DNA of 64,000 bases from Hermatobates lingyangjiaoensis (Eukaryota > Arthropoda > Insecta > Hemiptera > Hermatobatidae), in NCBI GenBank assembly GCA_026182355.1, contig JAPFBL010001040.1, forward strand, positions 1 to 64,000. Reading direction: 5' to 3'. This document shows, in pieces, positions 10,120 to 19,885 of the stretch. Under the pieces are notes generated by a model. The model was not told the origin of the DNA, made no database searches, and saw only the letters and a list, made by a program, of their open reading frames with translations. Every line of letters begins with the position of its first letter. Position 1 is the first letter of the stretch. The position numbers and the translations under genes are program-made.

Positions 10120-10230
10120 CCCTTCTCTGCCTGATTAGCGACTCTTTTCTATTTTCTGATGAAGTAGCCATCAAAATATAGTACCAAGTTTCTGATTCAT
10201 TTCTGTGGGTTCTTTTAGTGAATATAGTTT
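10119..10230 (+). repeat. Dispersed repeat D, copy 1
   Basis: Shares its 3' part with 12480-12660: CTGA(T/C)GA, CATC(G/A)AAATATAGTA, TTTCTGTG(G/T)GTTCTTTT. The order CUGANGA ... AAAA hints at a decayed hammerhead, but stem pairing is not convincing. Confidence 0.45.
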
Positions 10231-10240
10231 ATATATATAT

Positions 10241-10662
10241 TATTGAAAATGACACCAAATTTAGCTGATACCTGTTTCTTAACAAGTTTCTCAATTTTTC
10301 TAAATAACACTCTCGTTATTTCGTCTACACAATAAAGTACATCTCCTATGGTCGACATGTTTCGAATGATCAACATTCATCATCAGGACGTGAATAAGAT
10401 CTAATGTGAAAACCTGGTTTAATATATACACAGAGAAGGTAGAAGGGGGGGTTTTTTCCATAAAGTTTAAGATAGTTGGGCGTTAATCTGTGGGGTGAGT
10501 GGCCTCCCGGCATGCGTCGCTACCTGCAAGGGTTTCTGGCCGCCCTTGATGCGAACTAAATAGCTTCAAAATACGGCTACTATTTTCCACCGGAATATTA
10601 AGGAGTGGCTTGAATTTTTGAATTAATAGAGCCTCTAAAATTTTCAGTCTATGGTGGTTACT
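10241..10662 (-). repeat. PLE inverted terminal repeat, left arm
   Basis: This 422-bp arm is the reverse complement of 11055-11477 with very few differences. Read on the minus strand it contains the end of the GIY-YIG coding region, the 3' UTR, a hammerhead ribozyme and the start of a new PLE ORF, ending at the codons for KFGVIFNN. Long inverted terminal repeats are a known structural variant of PLE insertions. Confidence 0.88.
10341..10400 (-). ncRNA. Hammerhead ribozyme, type I, ACATGT family, intact core
   Basis: On the minus strand: distal stem I strand ATCTT, internal loop, GTC, core CTGATGA (10386-10380), one extra T, stem II GAATG-TTGAT-CATTC, GAA, palindrome ACATGT (minimal stem III), C as cleavage base, GAC closing stem I, then GGAGAT pairing with the distal strand. 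All invariant core bases are present. The tiny palindromic stem III implies that cleavage works best as a dimer, as described for PLE and retrozyme hammerheads. Confidence 0.82.
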
Positions 10663-11234
10663 ATAAGAACCAGTTTTCAGAGCAACACAAGCTGGATGAA
10701 AGAATATTGAAAGACATTATAAGAAATAATGTTAGTTGTAAAAACGATAACGAAAAAGTAACACTGGTCACTTATTATAAAAGCCCACGTGTGAGTAGCC
10801 TGTTTATTAAGAATAACAACCAGGACAAGGGTTCAACTTTAAAGGAAAGAAATCTGGTGTACGAGTATACGTGTACTAATGGGGACTGTGAAACCCAAAA
10901 ACACTCGTACATTGGTATGACTACCACATCCCTATCAAGAAGGCTCACCATGCACCTAATGGCCGGAGCCCCCAAAAAACACACGCAGGACAAACATAAT
11001 GTTAAATTAACAAGAGAGATGCTGGTTGCAAATACCAAAATAATAAAAAATGAGAGTAACCACCATAGACTGAAAATTTTAGAGGCTCTATTAATTCAAA
11101 AATTCAAGCCACTCCTTAATATTCCGGTGGAAAATAGTAGCCGTATTTTGAAGCTATTTAGTTCGCATCAAGGGCGGCCAGAAACCCTTGCAGGTAGCGA
11201 CGCATGCCGGGAGACCACTCACCCCACAGATTAA
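10663..11234 (+). pseudogene. PLE linker and GIY-YIG endonuclease domain (5'-truncated)
   Basis: The frame is open from the end of the left inverted arm (reading YKNQFSEQHKLDERILKDIIR) to a stop at 11232-11234. The GIY-YIG domain follows LVYEYTC, SYIGMTTTSLSRRL, LTREMLV and LKILEALLIQKFKPLLN, so the GIY-like strand, YIG, arginines, catalytic Glu and terminal Asn are all visible. The RT is entirely absent, cut off exactly where the inverted repeat begins. The protein has about 60% similarity by eye to the copy at 1199-2554 in this domain and is a separate subfamily. It cannot be autonomous. Confidence 0.85.
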
Positions 11235-11477
11235 CGCCCAACTATCTTAAACTTTATGGAAAAAACCCCCCCTTCTACCTTCTCTGTGTATATATTAAAC
11301 CAGGTTTTCACATTAGATCTTATTCACGTCCTGATGATGAATGTTGATCATTCAAAACATGTCGACCATAGGAGATGTACTTTATTGTGTAGACGAAATA
11401 ACGAGAGTGTTATTTAGAAAAATTGAGAAACTTGTTAAGAAACAGGTATCAGCTAAATTTGGTGTCATTTTCAATAA
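11055..11477 (+). repeat. PLE inverted terminal repeat, right arm
   Basis: Reverse complement of 10241-10662. It holds the last 60 codons of the GIY-YIG frame, the 3' UTR with a seven-C run, a hammerhead and the first codons of the next PLE copy. Confidence 0.88.
11317..11376 (+). ncRNA. Hammerhead ribozyme, ACATGT family, G12 mutated
   Basis: Same fold as 10341-10400 but the conserved GAAA following stem II reads AAAA (G12 to A), a change expected to abolish cleavage. CTGATGA lies at 11331-11337 and the palindrome plus cleavage base at about 11358-11363. Confidence 0.75.
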
Positions 11478-11513
11478 TGTGTGTATCAAGGAAGGACTGC
11501 TACCAAAATTTAC

Positions 11514-11520
<7 letters not shown>
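11359..11520 (+). pseudogene. PLE N-terminal fragment downstream of the hammerhead
   Basis: The reading MSTIGDVLYCVDEI...KFGVIFNNVCIKEGLLPKFTNI starts at an ATG that lies inside the hammerhead palindrome (ACATGT) and ends at a TA microsatellite after the TNI codons. It represents the start of a second PLE copy joined to the 3' end of the first. Confidence 0.72.
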
Positions 11521-11554
<34 letters not shown>

Positions 11555-11575
11555 TATATGTATATATATATATAC
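11515..11575. repeat. (TA)n microsatellite
   Basis: TA repeat at the truncation point of the PLE N-terminal fragment. Confidence 0.95.
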
Positions 11576-12270
11576 AAACGCAGAAACCACTGTATGAAAT
11601 AAAATAAAAAAAGGCTAAGATCTCTCAATCGTAACAAGCGGTTTTCGTCAGAGTAAAAACGAATTATGTATGTAGAAATATCTGTTGTCGGGTGAAGAAA
11701 ATTGGGAGGGATGGGGGGGTATTTAAAAGTGCTTTAAGTTCAGGAAAAGGATAATGCCACAGGATTGGGATGTTAGGGTTAACAAAGGAGTAAAAGAAGA
11801 AATACGTAACAAACACTCGTAAATACTAAATCGAATCTGAATAAACTGTTACTAATGATCAATTATATATAATGAGAGAAGATTCGATACATTTCATACC
11901 AACACCAACTTTTTTTATGTCATCATTTTAGATTCTGTCGAATTTGTACTATGATTTTTATTATTTATCTGGCAAAATAAATCATTCCTTTGTTCTCATT
12001 TAGTTATGATGTATTGGTGTTGTCTGACACGTGTTTTTCATGGTTTAAAAGTTTGACCAATGTAAATTTTATGACAACTTTTAAACGTTATTTTACAAAT
12101 ACCACTGCACCCCAGGTCCCTGGGAGAGTTTTTAATCAAAATATAGCCTGTGTTTTGTCAGTCTTTACTCTGACGAAAACTGCTTATTATGGTTGAAAGA
12201 TCGTAGTTTATTTGTTTCTTTTTATTTCATACTGTGGTTTGGACGTGAATTTTTAATTCACGTATTTACT
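11576..12270. repeat. Cassette flanked by inverted hammerhead copies
   Basis: Left end (minus strand, hammerhead 11613-11655) and right end (plus strand, hammerhead 12166-12208) carry the AGATCT-family block in opposite orientation, together with CCAC(A/T)GTATGAAAT and its complement. The 500 bp between them shows no coding motif. The left hammerhead has GAGA for GAAA; the right one keeps CTGACGA and GAAA but its stem III palindrome is AGATCG. Confidence 0.6.
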
Positions 12271-12387
12271 GTGAATGCTGTTATAGATATATAAGAGAAT
12301 AATTACCATAAACGTATGAATAAATCTGTGACAGAAGGACCACTAGGAGAATAAAAGATAAGAAACAAATTCTCTGAGAGTTCCTAA

Positions 12388-12390
<3 letters not shown>

Positions 12391-12421
<31 letters not shown>
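12391..12421. repeat. (TA)n microsatellite
   Basis: Pure TA repeat followed by TTTA-rich sequence. Confidence 0.9.
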
Positions 12422-12424
<3 letters not shown>

Positions 12425-12479
12425 TTATTTTAATTAAATGTTTTCATTCATTTAATTTTTATTTGCCTTTTATTTCTTT

Positions 12480-12660
12480 ATCTTCTTTGTTTCCCTTTCC
12501 TCTGAAAGTTGGCTACACTGTTCGAGTGCTTCAGTTTGAACGCCAAGCCAGTCGTTACCTGCTTTTGGAGCGATTCACATCTATTCCTGACGACGAGGAC
12601 ATCGAAATATAGTATTGAGTTCAGAGATTTCTTTTCTGTGTGTTCTTTTGAAAATACTAG
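12480..12660 (+). repeat. Dispersed repeat D, copy 2
   Basis: Second copy of the block seen at 10119-10230, with CTGACGA (about 12587) followed by CATCGAAATATAGTA. Confidence 0.45.
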
Positions 12661-12673
12661 TTTTCATATATAT

Positions 12674-12850
12674 ATATTGTAAAGAGGAAAACGACCCAAA
12701 AGGACAACAAACGTTTCAAGGTGAATCGCAAACACAGAATTAAGGAACAAACACACTTACTGTCTCTAATTTTCGGTTGAACCGTCATCAAGACAGATGA
12801 GATAGGGACACCAAGAGCACTTGTGAAGCGACGGTTGGAGACCAACAGTG
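12674..12850 (-). repeat. Dispersed repeat C, copy 2, with hammerhead-like fold
   Basis: On the minus strand: CTGTC, TTGATGA (C3 to T), extra C, GG-TTCAA-CC, GAA, AATT, A, and a GAGACAG strand that pairs with CTGTC. The overall order is that of the hammerheads elsewhere in the window, with one core change. Confidence 0.45.
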
Positions 12851-13398
12851 TTGTCTCACGCGTGCCCGGTTCCAGTGAGGTAAGAAAAATTAACTAAGAA
12901 TAAGCTAAGAACTGGAAAGTAAAAATGAAGAAAATTAGGAAATATAAATAATAAAAACTTAAGAGATAATAATGAAGAAAATAAGAGGAAAATAGCTGAA
13001 ACAAAATAAAATCCAGGAATATAAATAATAAATACTTAAATAATAATAATGATGGGAATGATTGGAATAAAGTTGTATAAATAGTAATTTAAGATAAAAA
13101 TAAAAAAATAATAGTAAAAATAATGGTCAAAGGTAAACTAATCTCTAACCATTCAGAACAGCCCTATAATTTTAAATTCAAACCTGGTTTACAACGCGCA
13201 TTTAGAAACCAGATATGTGCCTCCTCGGATGCGCGTAAGGTGACCGTTTTACTCTCTGGAGGAGTCCAGGAGTTAAAGTTTGTATATATTGTGAAGTATT
13301 TTCGGCGGAGGAAATTTTTCAGATTCTACTGCTTTATATAAATGTATTCTTATATGATCCAACTGTTGACACATTTTTTAATAAATATTAATTTTCAG
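12851..13398. other. AT-rich intron or flank, no feature
   Basis: A-rich sequence with no recognisable exon; it ends in the splice acceptor of the exon at 13399. Confidence 0.4.
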
Positions 13399-13602
13399 GG
13401 AGGCCTAGACCGAGAGTTACGTGGTGGACTGATGACAGAATGGTAGACATGACTGACGAACCTCTGTCAGAACATAGAGTCAGCAATGAACTGATAATGG
13501 ACCGTCTCTCGAGAGAGGACCAGGGGAAAGTGCTTACCTGTAGAGCTTCAAACAAACCTGATCAACCACCTCTAGTCGCTTCAGCTACTATCAACATGAT
13601 CT
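13399..13602 (+). CDS. Sidestep-like immunoglobulin-superfamily gene, internal exon
   Basis: A 204-bp exon is bounded by a good acceptor (TTTTCAG before 13399) and a consensus donor (GTAAGT from 13603). Reading from its third base gives RPRPRVTWWTDDRMVDM, then HRVSNELIMDRLSRED, LTCRASNK and ATINMI. The WW pair and the Cys in LTCRASN are the conserved Trp and second Cys of an Ig fold. The wording (PRVTWW, VSNELIMDRLSRED, LTCRASN) resembles Drosophila Sidestep and relatives, cell-surface proteins that guide motor axons by binding Beaten path proteins. The exon begins two bases into a codon's completion and ends with one spare base that joins the next exon in frame. The upstream exon with the first Cys was not found. 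Assignment rests on recalled family wording, not on a search. Confidence 0.8.
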
Positions 13603-13889
13603 GTAAGTGACTCATTTTTGTATAACATTTCTAATTGTATTGGGGCCATTTGTAAGAGACTCAGATACAAGAATTAACAACATGAAGGTAATCAGTTATT
13701 GTAGTTGAAAAATATATTTTTTCGTAATTTTCCATTTACTTACATTGTGAGCACAAACAGGATTGCAGTCTGCAGTTTACTTTGGGTAGTTGTTTGGGGT
13801 TATAGTTTGGGTTGTTGGGGTTACAGGTAGCAATTTACCCTTAGAGGGTTGTACGTCGTTTGGTTGTAGTTGGTACTTGGAAATTGGGA

Positions 13890-13992
13890 GGGCCAGGTTA
13901 GCCTAATCGATAGCGTGCTCACTTCTGAACTGGTATGTCCGGGGTTCGATCCCCAGATGGTCTTTGATTTATTCACGTGAGAGAATAAATCA
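13890..13992 (+). repeat. tRNA-derived SINE-like head
   Basis: About 74 bp resemble a tRNA: an A-box-like TTAGCCTAATCGA, a strong B box GGTTCGATCC (13943-13952), and acceptor-stem halves around GGGCCA and TGGTCT that pair. The anticodon stem does not pair, so it is not a functional tRNA. The loop CTTCTGA would carry a TCT (Arg) triplet. A perfect 10-bp hairpin (TGATTTATTC/GAATAAATCA, 13965-13992) follows directly. A SINE with an RNA polymerase III promoter is the best reading. Confidence 0.6.
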
Positions 13993-14099
13993 GAGCATTC
14001 AACTCTCGACCCACAGAGAGAACATTTAACCGTCGGTCGACTTTATTAGTACAAGATCAGGTATTCATTAAAGATCCCTACTTTAATACACTTGAGTTA

Positions 14100-15300
14100 G
14101 GCAAACTTTAGGACTCCCAATGTAGAATCAACTGCTAGTGTGGCTCGCCCATTACTCAAATATGTGCCAAATAATAAATGAGCCACAATTTTTGCCCCTA
14201 TAAGAGCACTAAAAGGCAGAAACCTTATAAGTGTGGGTGTTGGAAACCATAGAAACACTTGGGAATCGGGAGTCATGGTTGGATTGTGGACCACTATTTG
14301 CCTACCTATCATAGTTGTAATACTATGACCATTTTATGTACTTAATACTTTTTACGAACTAGTTTAGTAAACATAGATCCACCAAAATATATCATAATCC
14401 TAATTAAAGAATTTAATAATGTATGACTGTATCATATAGTTTTAATTCAAATCTGTATTATAATAATATATCGATAACATTGCAATGATAAATCAATCTG
14501 TGTTGGGTATCTTACTCGGATGTATATTTCCAATAGATGCTTTAATGAAATTCTCATCAGACTTGTTATGAAATTCAATTGAGTAAGTATGTCCAAATCA
14601 AATAGTTCGTTTGATCTTAATTTATTGTCATCATAGTAACCACACACAGAACTGACTAGTTTATATATATAAAAAAGAGCATAAGTATCTTTTTTCCTTT
14701 CCTTTTTTAGAATTATATTAATTCATTATCTCAAGTCTGTGTAAAATTGTGTACCTTATTTTCATATCACATTAATTTATATAATTACTATTTGGATTAA
14801 GTATAATAATCTTCAAAATGTCGAATTTTGTTACTCAGTTATATAACGTATTATATTTTTGTACATTACAGTTTTAAAAAATAAGATTCTTATAAAAGAT
14901 GGAACATTTCTGAATGTCCAATCTACTATTAGTCTAATGTTGCATATAAATGATCTGTTATTTTTCTATTTCCATTACTTTCAAATTTCTTATTAAAAAT
15001 TATTTATAATATTAACAATGATTACATTTTCTGTTACTAGAAAATTACAAACTTTACAAACTAGAATATATTACAAACTTATCCTCTGCTGTTGCCTTAT
15101 AACATATTTTAACATCTATTTATTTTTTTAATATTTTTTATTAACATTTTAAATAGATTTTTTAATATCTCTTTTGACCTATTTTTGAAGCTTAATATAG
15201 CATAGGAAGTAAAATTTATAGTTTACTGTATTTACGAGATAAAATGTTAAAAAATCATTTAATAAAATCCAATCAATATTTTTCTTCCTAATTGTAGTTA
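14100..15300. other. AT-rich intronic stretch, no feature
   Basis: No exon, RNA or repeat is supported. The first 200 bp may be the body of the SINE-like element but I have no second copy to compare. Confidence 0.4.
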
Positions 15301-15305
15301 TAACT

Positions 15306-15425
15306 ATTGATAAAAGTATCGACCGTGGAATAGAAAAAACAACTATAGTTTATCGGGACTCGATCAGTTCTTGAAGAACTGACCCAGTCCCGATGATCTA
15401 TAGTTTTGTAGTTATAACGGTATAT
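15306..15425. repeat. Dispersed repeat B as a 65-bp hairpin
   Basis: 15341-15372 and 15373-15405 are near-perfect reverse complements with no spacer (AACTATAGTTTATCGGGACT and its complement near the ends, GTTCTTGAAGAAC at the centre). The flanks (GTATCGACCGTGGAATAG) match repeat B elsewhere. Confidence 0.7.
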
Positions 15426-15990
15426 CGAATCTATTACTTTGTTTTATATAAGTAGAAAATAGTGTTATGTACTTCAAACAGATCTTAGCAGCAAGCCAAT
15501 CTTCGTTAAACTTAATATTAGGTGAATAATTTGATCTGATTGGACGTAACTTGTGGAATAGACTGCATGCTACTGCTTGACTGGCCTATTTTAACTAACG
15601 AAATATACAAGCCGTTATAAAAGGGCAGTCAAGCCGTATTAGTCAATCTATTTTCTACACACAAATCACTTTTTTCTTATTCAATATCATATAAAATGAA
15701 AATTCATTTGATGAGAAATGAAACTAAATGGTTTTAAAAAATTTCAATAGCAAAGATGCGGTTTCGTGTTGCTTCTTTACCTTACAAATTCGTCTATCTG
15801 AAATTCTTCACCCCTATGAATATTATTGTGTAAACAGTACAATCCAAGGCAAAATAAGTATGTTAAGAAAGAAGAAGAAATTTATTCAAGAAGATAAATT
15901 AAAAAGTTTGATAGCCGCTTAGACCCCGGAAAACCGAACGAAGACACCTCGGTTTCTTTGGTTCTTCTTCTTCTAATAAATTTTCGGTTT

Positions 15991-16085
15991 TTAATATTGT
16001 TACCAGAGTAACAATATTAACTCTAGTATAGGTTCATATAGAGTGACCTATACTAAAGTTAACGAAGATGGTATTAATATTGTTA
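15991..16085. repeat. Cluster of nested inverted repeats
   Basis: TTAATATTGTTAC (15991-16003) and GTAACAATATTAA (16008-16020) form a perfect 13-bp hairpin. TAGTATAGGT (16024-16033) and ACCTATACTA (16046-16055) form a second, extended outward by TTAACT/AGTTAA. The first arm recurs as a direct repeat at about 16074-16085. Confidence 0.75.
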
Positions 16086-16099
16086 CTCCAATTTTCTAC

Positions 16100-18023
16100 A
16101 CCAGGATAAAAAAAAATATTCTGAGGTAAATGTCAGTAAGGTAGAAACTTTTGAACCTCCTAGAAACTTTAATAATTCAAATATGGTAAAGTTAGCACTA
16201 GTTTAGTTATCTATTTACGGAACTCAATTTCTACTGATCCGTCTTAAAGTCTCGTCTCACTTAGCTACTCCTGACAGCTGTATTTCTAACATCGATGGGC
16301 TTAAATTATATAAAGAATTAAAACAGAAGTTATTGGACAATAAATAAATCATAACTAACGTGAATAAAAGTAACACGACTGTTATTATAAAACAAGATTC
16401 TTACCTAAAAAAAACAAAGGATCTACGATGAAACATATGAAATAAACACGTATGAAAAAGAAAAACTAGGATTCACATTCAATATTTTTAGCCTTTTAAC
16501 AGTCGTTCTCAGGAAAAGGAGTTGATATGGGGAGAAGACTGTATTCCTTTATTCAGTCTTAAAGCTTGTAGGCAAATCCTTGTCTATATTGTAGATATAA
16601 CCTGAATATCAACACTAAGTGTTTGAAACGCCTTGTTTGATTAAATCCTTTTATCTTTTTTGTTTTTTAAGACTTAGTATTTCTTTTCCTCTCTCTAATC
16701 ATGATTGTGTACCACACAATGACAGCTTTTATAGCTTGTGAGCCACTAAAACATGTTAAAACACAAACTATAAACAGTGTTGTATGAGCTATAAGCTTAT
16801 TTTATATCCTTATTAATTAATAAATAATTATTATTTCTTACTGGCATTACGTCATTCGAAACTAGATGAATGATTTGAACATTGATATAGAATATGTAAT
16901 GTTTAATAATTTCTTAATGATCAGTAAGTTGACCAAAAATCTACAATTCATTTGTTCAATTTTTCAATAACTTAGTTACTTAAATTAAAATTTTGATTAG
17001 AGTTTAGTGTTTTTTTTTTCTTTTAAAAAACCTCTAGCACCGCAAATGGTTTGTGGGGCTCTGTTCTAACTAATTTAATTAGAATCTGTGGGTGTAAATA
17101 ATTATTCGGTTTGGTGGCATGTTCTTCAGCCTGCTTCCAATTCTTCTCTTCATGAAGTGTATCACTACTCTCTCAACTTTGATTAACTAAGGTTTTTGTC
17201 TTTCTTTTGAGCTGACCTATTTGCTTTTTTTTTGTACCATCCTTTCTTTAGCTTAAAGACTGCATTACCCTGACAAATTATATCTGGACAGAATTCAACG
17301 TTCTTTGTTCAAGAAGTTATCAAAGAGGAATAATCCCTGGTTTTACAGATTGAATTATTTTTCTATAATTGTGTTAATTTATTGTAGTTTTTAAAGTTAC
17401 TTAATTTAAAAAAAACTAAAATAAACAGGAATACTAATTTTTCCTATAAATTAATTTTCAATAAAAAATAATATTACACGTCAAATAATTTCTAATATGT
17501 AAAACCAATTAATAATAATAATATGAGCACTAATAATTTTTTCCTGCTAAATATTCAGGTTGTCCATTCAATTTTTTTACCACTCATAACTCGATGGATG
17601 TCCACAAAAAAAATACTCTAAACACTAAAATATGTCCCGAAATACCCAAAGAACCTGTTGGGTTACTTCTAGGTTTCTTAAGAGACTCGGGATTTATCTG
17701 ACATGGGTAAGTTGAAATAATGGGATGTGCGATATTTCATCTAGGAATCAGAATCTGAGGGTAACTTTGTCAGTCCCTCAGACCTCTCCATAAAAAATAA
17801 TGGTTCCCATAATTGGTTTGGCATGATTAATTGCTACTTATTGGACATATATTATAAGTATGGTAATGAACTCTGTTATTTTTGTGTAATATTGATGTAT
17901 AAAAAGGTACTGTATTTAATTGATTTTCACAACACGCGCTAGTTTTAAGCCGCTCATGTGATTATTCCAGAAACTTAAATTTAGTTTTAAGTATTGTCTT
18001 AATAAGAAGATCGTATGTTAAAA

Positions 18024-18025
<2 letters not shown>
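16100..18025. other. AT-rich intronic stretch, no feature
   Basis: No exon or repeat recognised. Confidence 0.4.

Positions 18026-18058
<33 letters not shown>
18026..18058. repeat. (TA)n microsatellite
   Basis: Pure TA repeat. Confidence 0.95.
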
Positions 18059-18059
<1 letters not shown>

Positions 18060-18430
18060 CATAAATAGTAAAAAATATTTATTTCCTAAGGAAGTCGCTT
18101 ATAAAATAATAGAATGCTAATAACTTTTATTTTAATGTATTTTTTGTTCTTGTTTATTTTTCAAAACGTTCAACAATGTTACATGAAGCAGCTTGGAAGT
18201 GCTCCTGGGCACCCAAACATTGCTCTGATTTTTTTTTTATTGACAAGAGACCACTGAATCCTAACTCGCATATGTATGTTGTTGCAAAAGAATTTAGTAC
18301 AGTCAGAGTGGTTCTTCGCAGTCATGGATAAATGCTCAAAACCAAGCCCAGAATTATTTATATATAGTCATCTAAAAAAAAAAAATAAATAAGTTGTTCT
18401 CTAACAACAGTACAACTATTTTTCATACAG

Positions 18431-19081
18431 TGGGTGTGAGAGTGGGTCTGGTTGTGGGTGATGGTGTGGGAGTGGGTGTGGGTGATGATGTGGGTGTGGG
18501 TGATGATGTGGGTGTGGGTGATGGTGTGGGTGTGGGTGTGGGTGATGATGTGGGTGTGGGTGAGGGTGTGGGAGTGGGTGTGGGTGATTATGTGGGTGTG
18601 GGTGAGGGTGTGGGAGTGGGTGTGGGTGATGATGTGGGTGTGGGTGATGATGTGGGTGTGGGTGATGGTGTGGGAGTGGGTGTGGGTGATGATGTGGGTG
18701 TGGGTGATGATGTGGGTGTGGGTGAGGGTGTGGGAGTGGGTGTGGGTGATGATGTGGGTGTGGGTGATGATGTGGGTGTGGGTGATGGTGTGGGTGTGGG
18801 TGATGGTGTGGGTGTGGGTGAGGGTGTGGGAGTGGGTGTGGGTGATGATGTGGGTGTGGGTGAGGGTGTGGGAGTGGGTGTGGGTGATGATGTGGGTGTG
18901 GGTGATGGTGTGGGTGTGGGTGAGGGTGTGGGAGTGGGTGTGGGTGATGATGTGGGTGTGGGTGAGGGTGTGGGAGTGGGGGTGGGTGATGATGTGGGTG
19001 TGGGTGATGATGTGGGTGTGGGTGATGGTGTGGGAGTGGGTGTGGGTGATGATGTGGGTGTGGGTGATAGTGTGGGTGTGT
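18431..19081 (+). repeat. G-rich minisatellite
   Basis: About 650 bp built from GTGGGTGTGGGTGATGAT, GTGGGTGTGGGTGAGGGT and GTGGGAGTGGGTGTGGGT modules in 12-, 18- and 30-bp combinations. Nearly every sixth base starts a GGG run, so the plus strand can form G-quadruplexes. The array is open in several frames ([14 protein letters not shown]), which is a by-product of 6-bp periodicity and not evidence of a gene. Confidence 0.9.
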
Positions 19082-19382
19082 GTCTCATCATTATCTTAAT
19101 CATGAGAAATAAAAATAGTATAAATATTTTAATAATATATTTTATGATATAACTGGAATTTTTCGCACAATATTTAATGAATGCTTGAGAGAAATGAAGG
19201 AAACTATTTTTCTTTTTTTAATATACGTAAAAAAACTTTAAAAGTAACCACGGCATTATCACAGAAAGATTCAAATAAACAGCAATGTTATTGAAGGTAT
19301 TGCAACGAGCATTCCAAATAGACTCAGTAATAAGAATTTACTGCGTAATTTACATAAAAAACTTAAACATCCTAAATACATG

Positions 19383-19384
<2 letters not shown>

Positions 19385-19446
<62 letters not shown>

Positions 19447-19494
19447 GCACACACACACATTCACCCACACCCTCACCCACTCCTACACCCACTG
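19385..19494. repeat. (AC)n tract plus inverted remnant of the minisatellite
   Basis: An AC repeat with an ACAT interruption (19385-19461) runs into CACCCACACCCTCACCCAC, the reverse complement of the module used at 18431-19081. The two lie in opposite orientation about 380 bp apart. Confidence 0.7.
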
Positions 19495-19844
19495 CATGAG
19501 AAACCTATTTTATTGGACTCCATGGACCTGACAAAGTTGATTTTCGTTGAATGCTCTACATCCAAATGTTGGCGCAATTATAAGTGACATATTTTTACCT
19601 TTTATATAGTAAACTAATGAATGAAAAAAAAATCTGGAGTCGCCTGCACTCTACTTTACTAGAAGGAAACATAATATTATAATTCATGGGTATATAATAT
19701 ATGACGTTCCATTTAAGTATAATATAAATGTCTAAATGGCAGACGTTTATTAGTTTTTCATTCCTCGGGGTAGTACAGATGTGATGGGTACACTTATCAT
19801 TATGCAAGCTCATTTATTTATATCACACCATTTATACATATAAT

Positions 19845-19885
19845 ATCACTAGCTGATCTACCCGGCTTTACCCGGGAAACAATTT
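19845..19885. repeat. CCCGG-CTTTA-CCCGGG motif, possible transposon end
   Basis: AGCTGATCTACCCGGCTTTA followed by CCCGGG is a GC-rich island in AT-rich sequence. Motifs of the form ACCCGGCNTTNCCCGGG recur in arthropod repeats, so I list it as a likely mobile-element end, without a defined second end. Confidence 0.4.

Noticed and set aside
13890..13963. Functional tRNA-Arg (TCT)
   Set aside because: B box and acceptor stem are good but the anticodon stem does not pair and the T stem has a mismatch; a SINE head is more likely.
18394..19152. Open frames of up to 252 codons (Gly-Val-Asp or Ser-Pro-Thr repeats)
   Set aside because: They are produced by the 6-bp periodic minisatellite in several frames on both strands; no start context, domain or flanking exon supports a gene.
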